Shown here: positions 63,800 to 64,000 of the stretch, in pieces | Layout: each line of letters opens with the position of its first letter | Position numbering within the stretch: the first letter of the stretch is position 1 | Origin: Paramecium octaurelia | Lineage: Eukaryota > Ciliophora > Oligohymenophorea > Peniculida > Parameciidae | Length of the DNA stretch: 64,000 nt | Assembly: GCA_905182995.1 (NCBI GenBank) | Contig: CAJJDP010000012.1 | Location: 657,409 to 721,408, forward strand | Direction: 5' to 3' | The notes under the pieces: generated by a model | What the model was told of the DNA's origin: nothing | What the model saw: only the letters and a program-made list of their open reading frames with translations | The model's database searches: none | Program-made: the position numbers and the translations under genes

Positions 63800-64000
63800 A
63801 TGGATTAATAAAAAGCACCAATAATATCTTTAGAGGCTAAGGTATCTGCAATTGAATGCCCAGCGTTCAATTTACTAGATGAAAAAAGCAAGCATTATGC
63901 CTACTACTTCACAAGGGCTTGTTGGGCAGGTGCAAAGATTTGTTACTTTTAAAGATCATATGAGGCGCCAGGATTATTTTATTTGTTGTAAAAGGTATTT
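63800..64000 (+). CDS. DPP3: dipeptidyl peptidase III, N-terminal fragment (runs off the window)
   Basis: The first 67 codons from ATG 63800 to the window edge. DPP III is a cytosolic zinc metallopeptidase that removes dipeptides from the N-terminus of short peptides. The N-terminal pattern is diagnostic: CPAFNLLDEKSKHYAYYFTR, then ACWAGAKICYFQRSYEAPGL, which follows the conserved F-x-L-L-x-(4-5)-K/R-x-Y-A-Y-x-x-S/T-R-A-x-W-x-G order. The HELLGH zinc site lies beyond the window. No intron is seen in the visible part. Confidence 0.82.

Overview
The window is ciliate macronuclear DNA, very probably Paramecium or a close relative. In every recognisable gene TAA and TAG are read as glutamine and only TGA stops translation. 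The DNA is very AT-rich, genes are packed a few tens of bases apart on both strands, and coding sequence is broken by tiny introns (about 19-40 nt) that start GT(A) and mostly end TAG. Under the standard code nearly all genes look shattered; under the ciliate code with these introns they restore to full-length proteins. All gene models below are my hand translations in that code. For many of them, removing the proposed introns leaves a whole number of codons.

Layout, left to right: about 2.5 kb of gene-poor DNA; a coiled-coil protein; an SLC35F6-like transporter; an MT-A70 adenine methyltransferase; a 1.8 kb gene-poor stretch; the PheRS alpha subunit; a p24 cargo receptor; CK2 alpha head to head with a VHS-UIM-ear adaptor; PP2A catalytic subunit; two ciliate proteins; an LC8-like dynein light chain; a CHMP7-like ESCRT-III protein; a small unknown; Elp4; an LPCAT-type acyltransferase; an MFS-like transporter; a doubtful locus; Elp3; ATAD3; a GBP with a very long coiled coil; CFAP251; three small unknowns; a PH-domain protein kinase; a WD40 protein; a long coiled-coil protein; a gene-poor 54-57 kb stretch; two unknowns; an SNAPC1-like protein; ribosomal protein uS19 (S15); a probable mitochondrial protein; a Q/P-rich protein; and the start of dipeptidyl peptidase III.

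Three single-N gaps (14587, 23646, 52941) each sit exactly between two apparently identical direct copies of about 1.3 kb. These are almost certainly unmerged overlapping contig ends, so about 4 kb of the window is artefactual and three loci appear twice in part.

Functional themes: housekeeping (tRNA charging, tRNA modification by Elongator, ribosome), membrane traffic (p24, VHS/ear adaptor, CHMP7-like, GBP), cilia (CFAP251, dynein light chain), mitochondria (ATAD3 and an unknown), and signalling (CK2, PP2A, PH-kinase). There are no operons; neighbours seem unrelated, as is usual in ciliates. The most unusual signals are the many introns that appear to end in AAG, the VHS-UIM-ear domain combination, and the 7-bp spacer between two divergent start codons.
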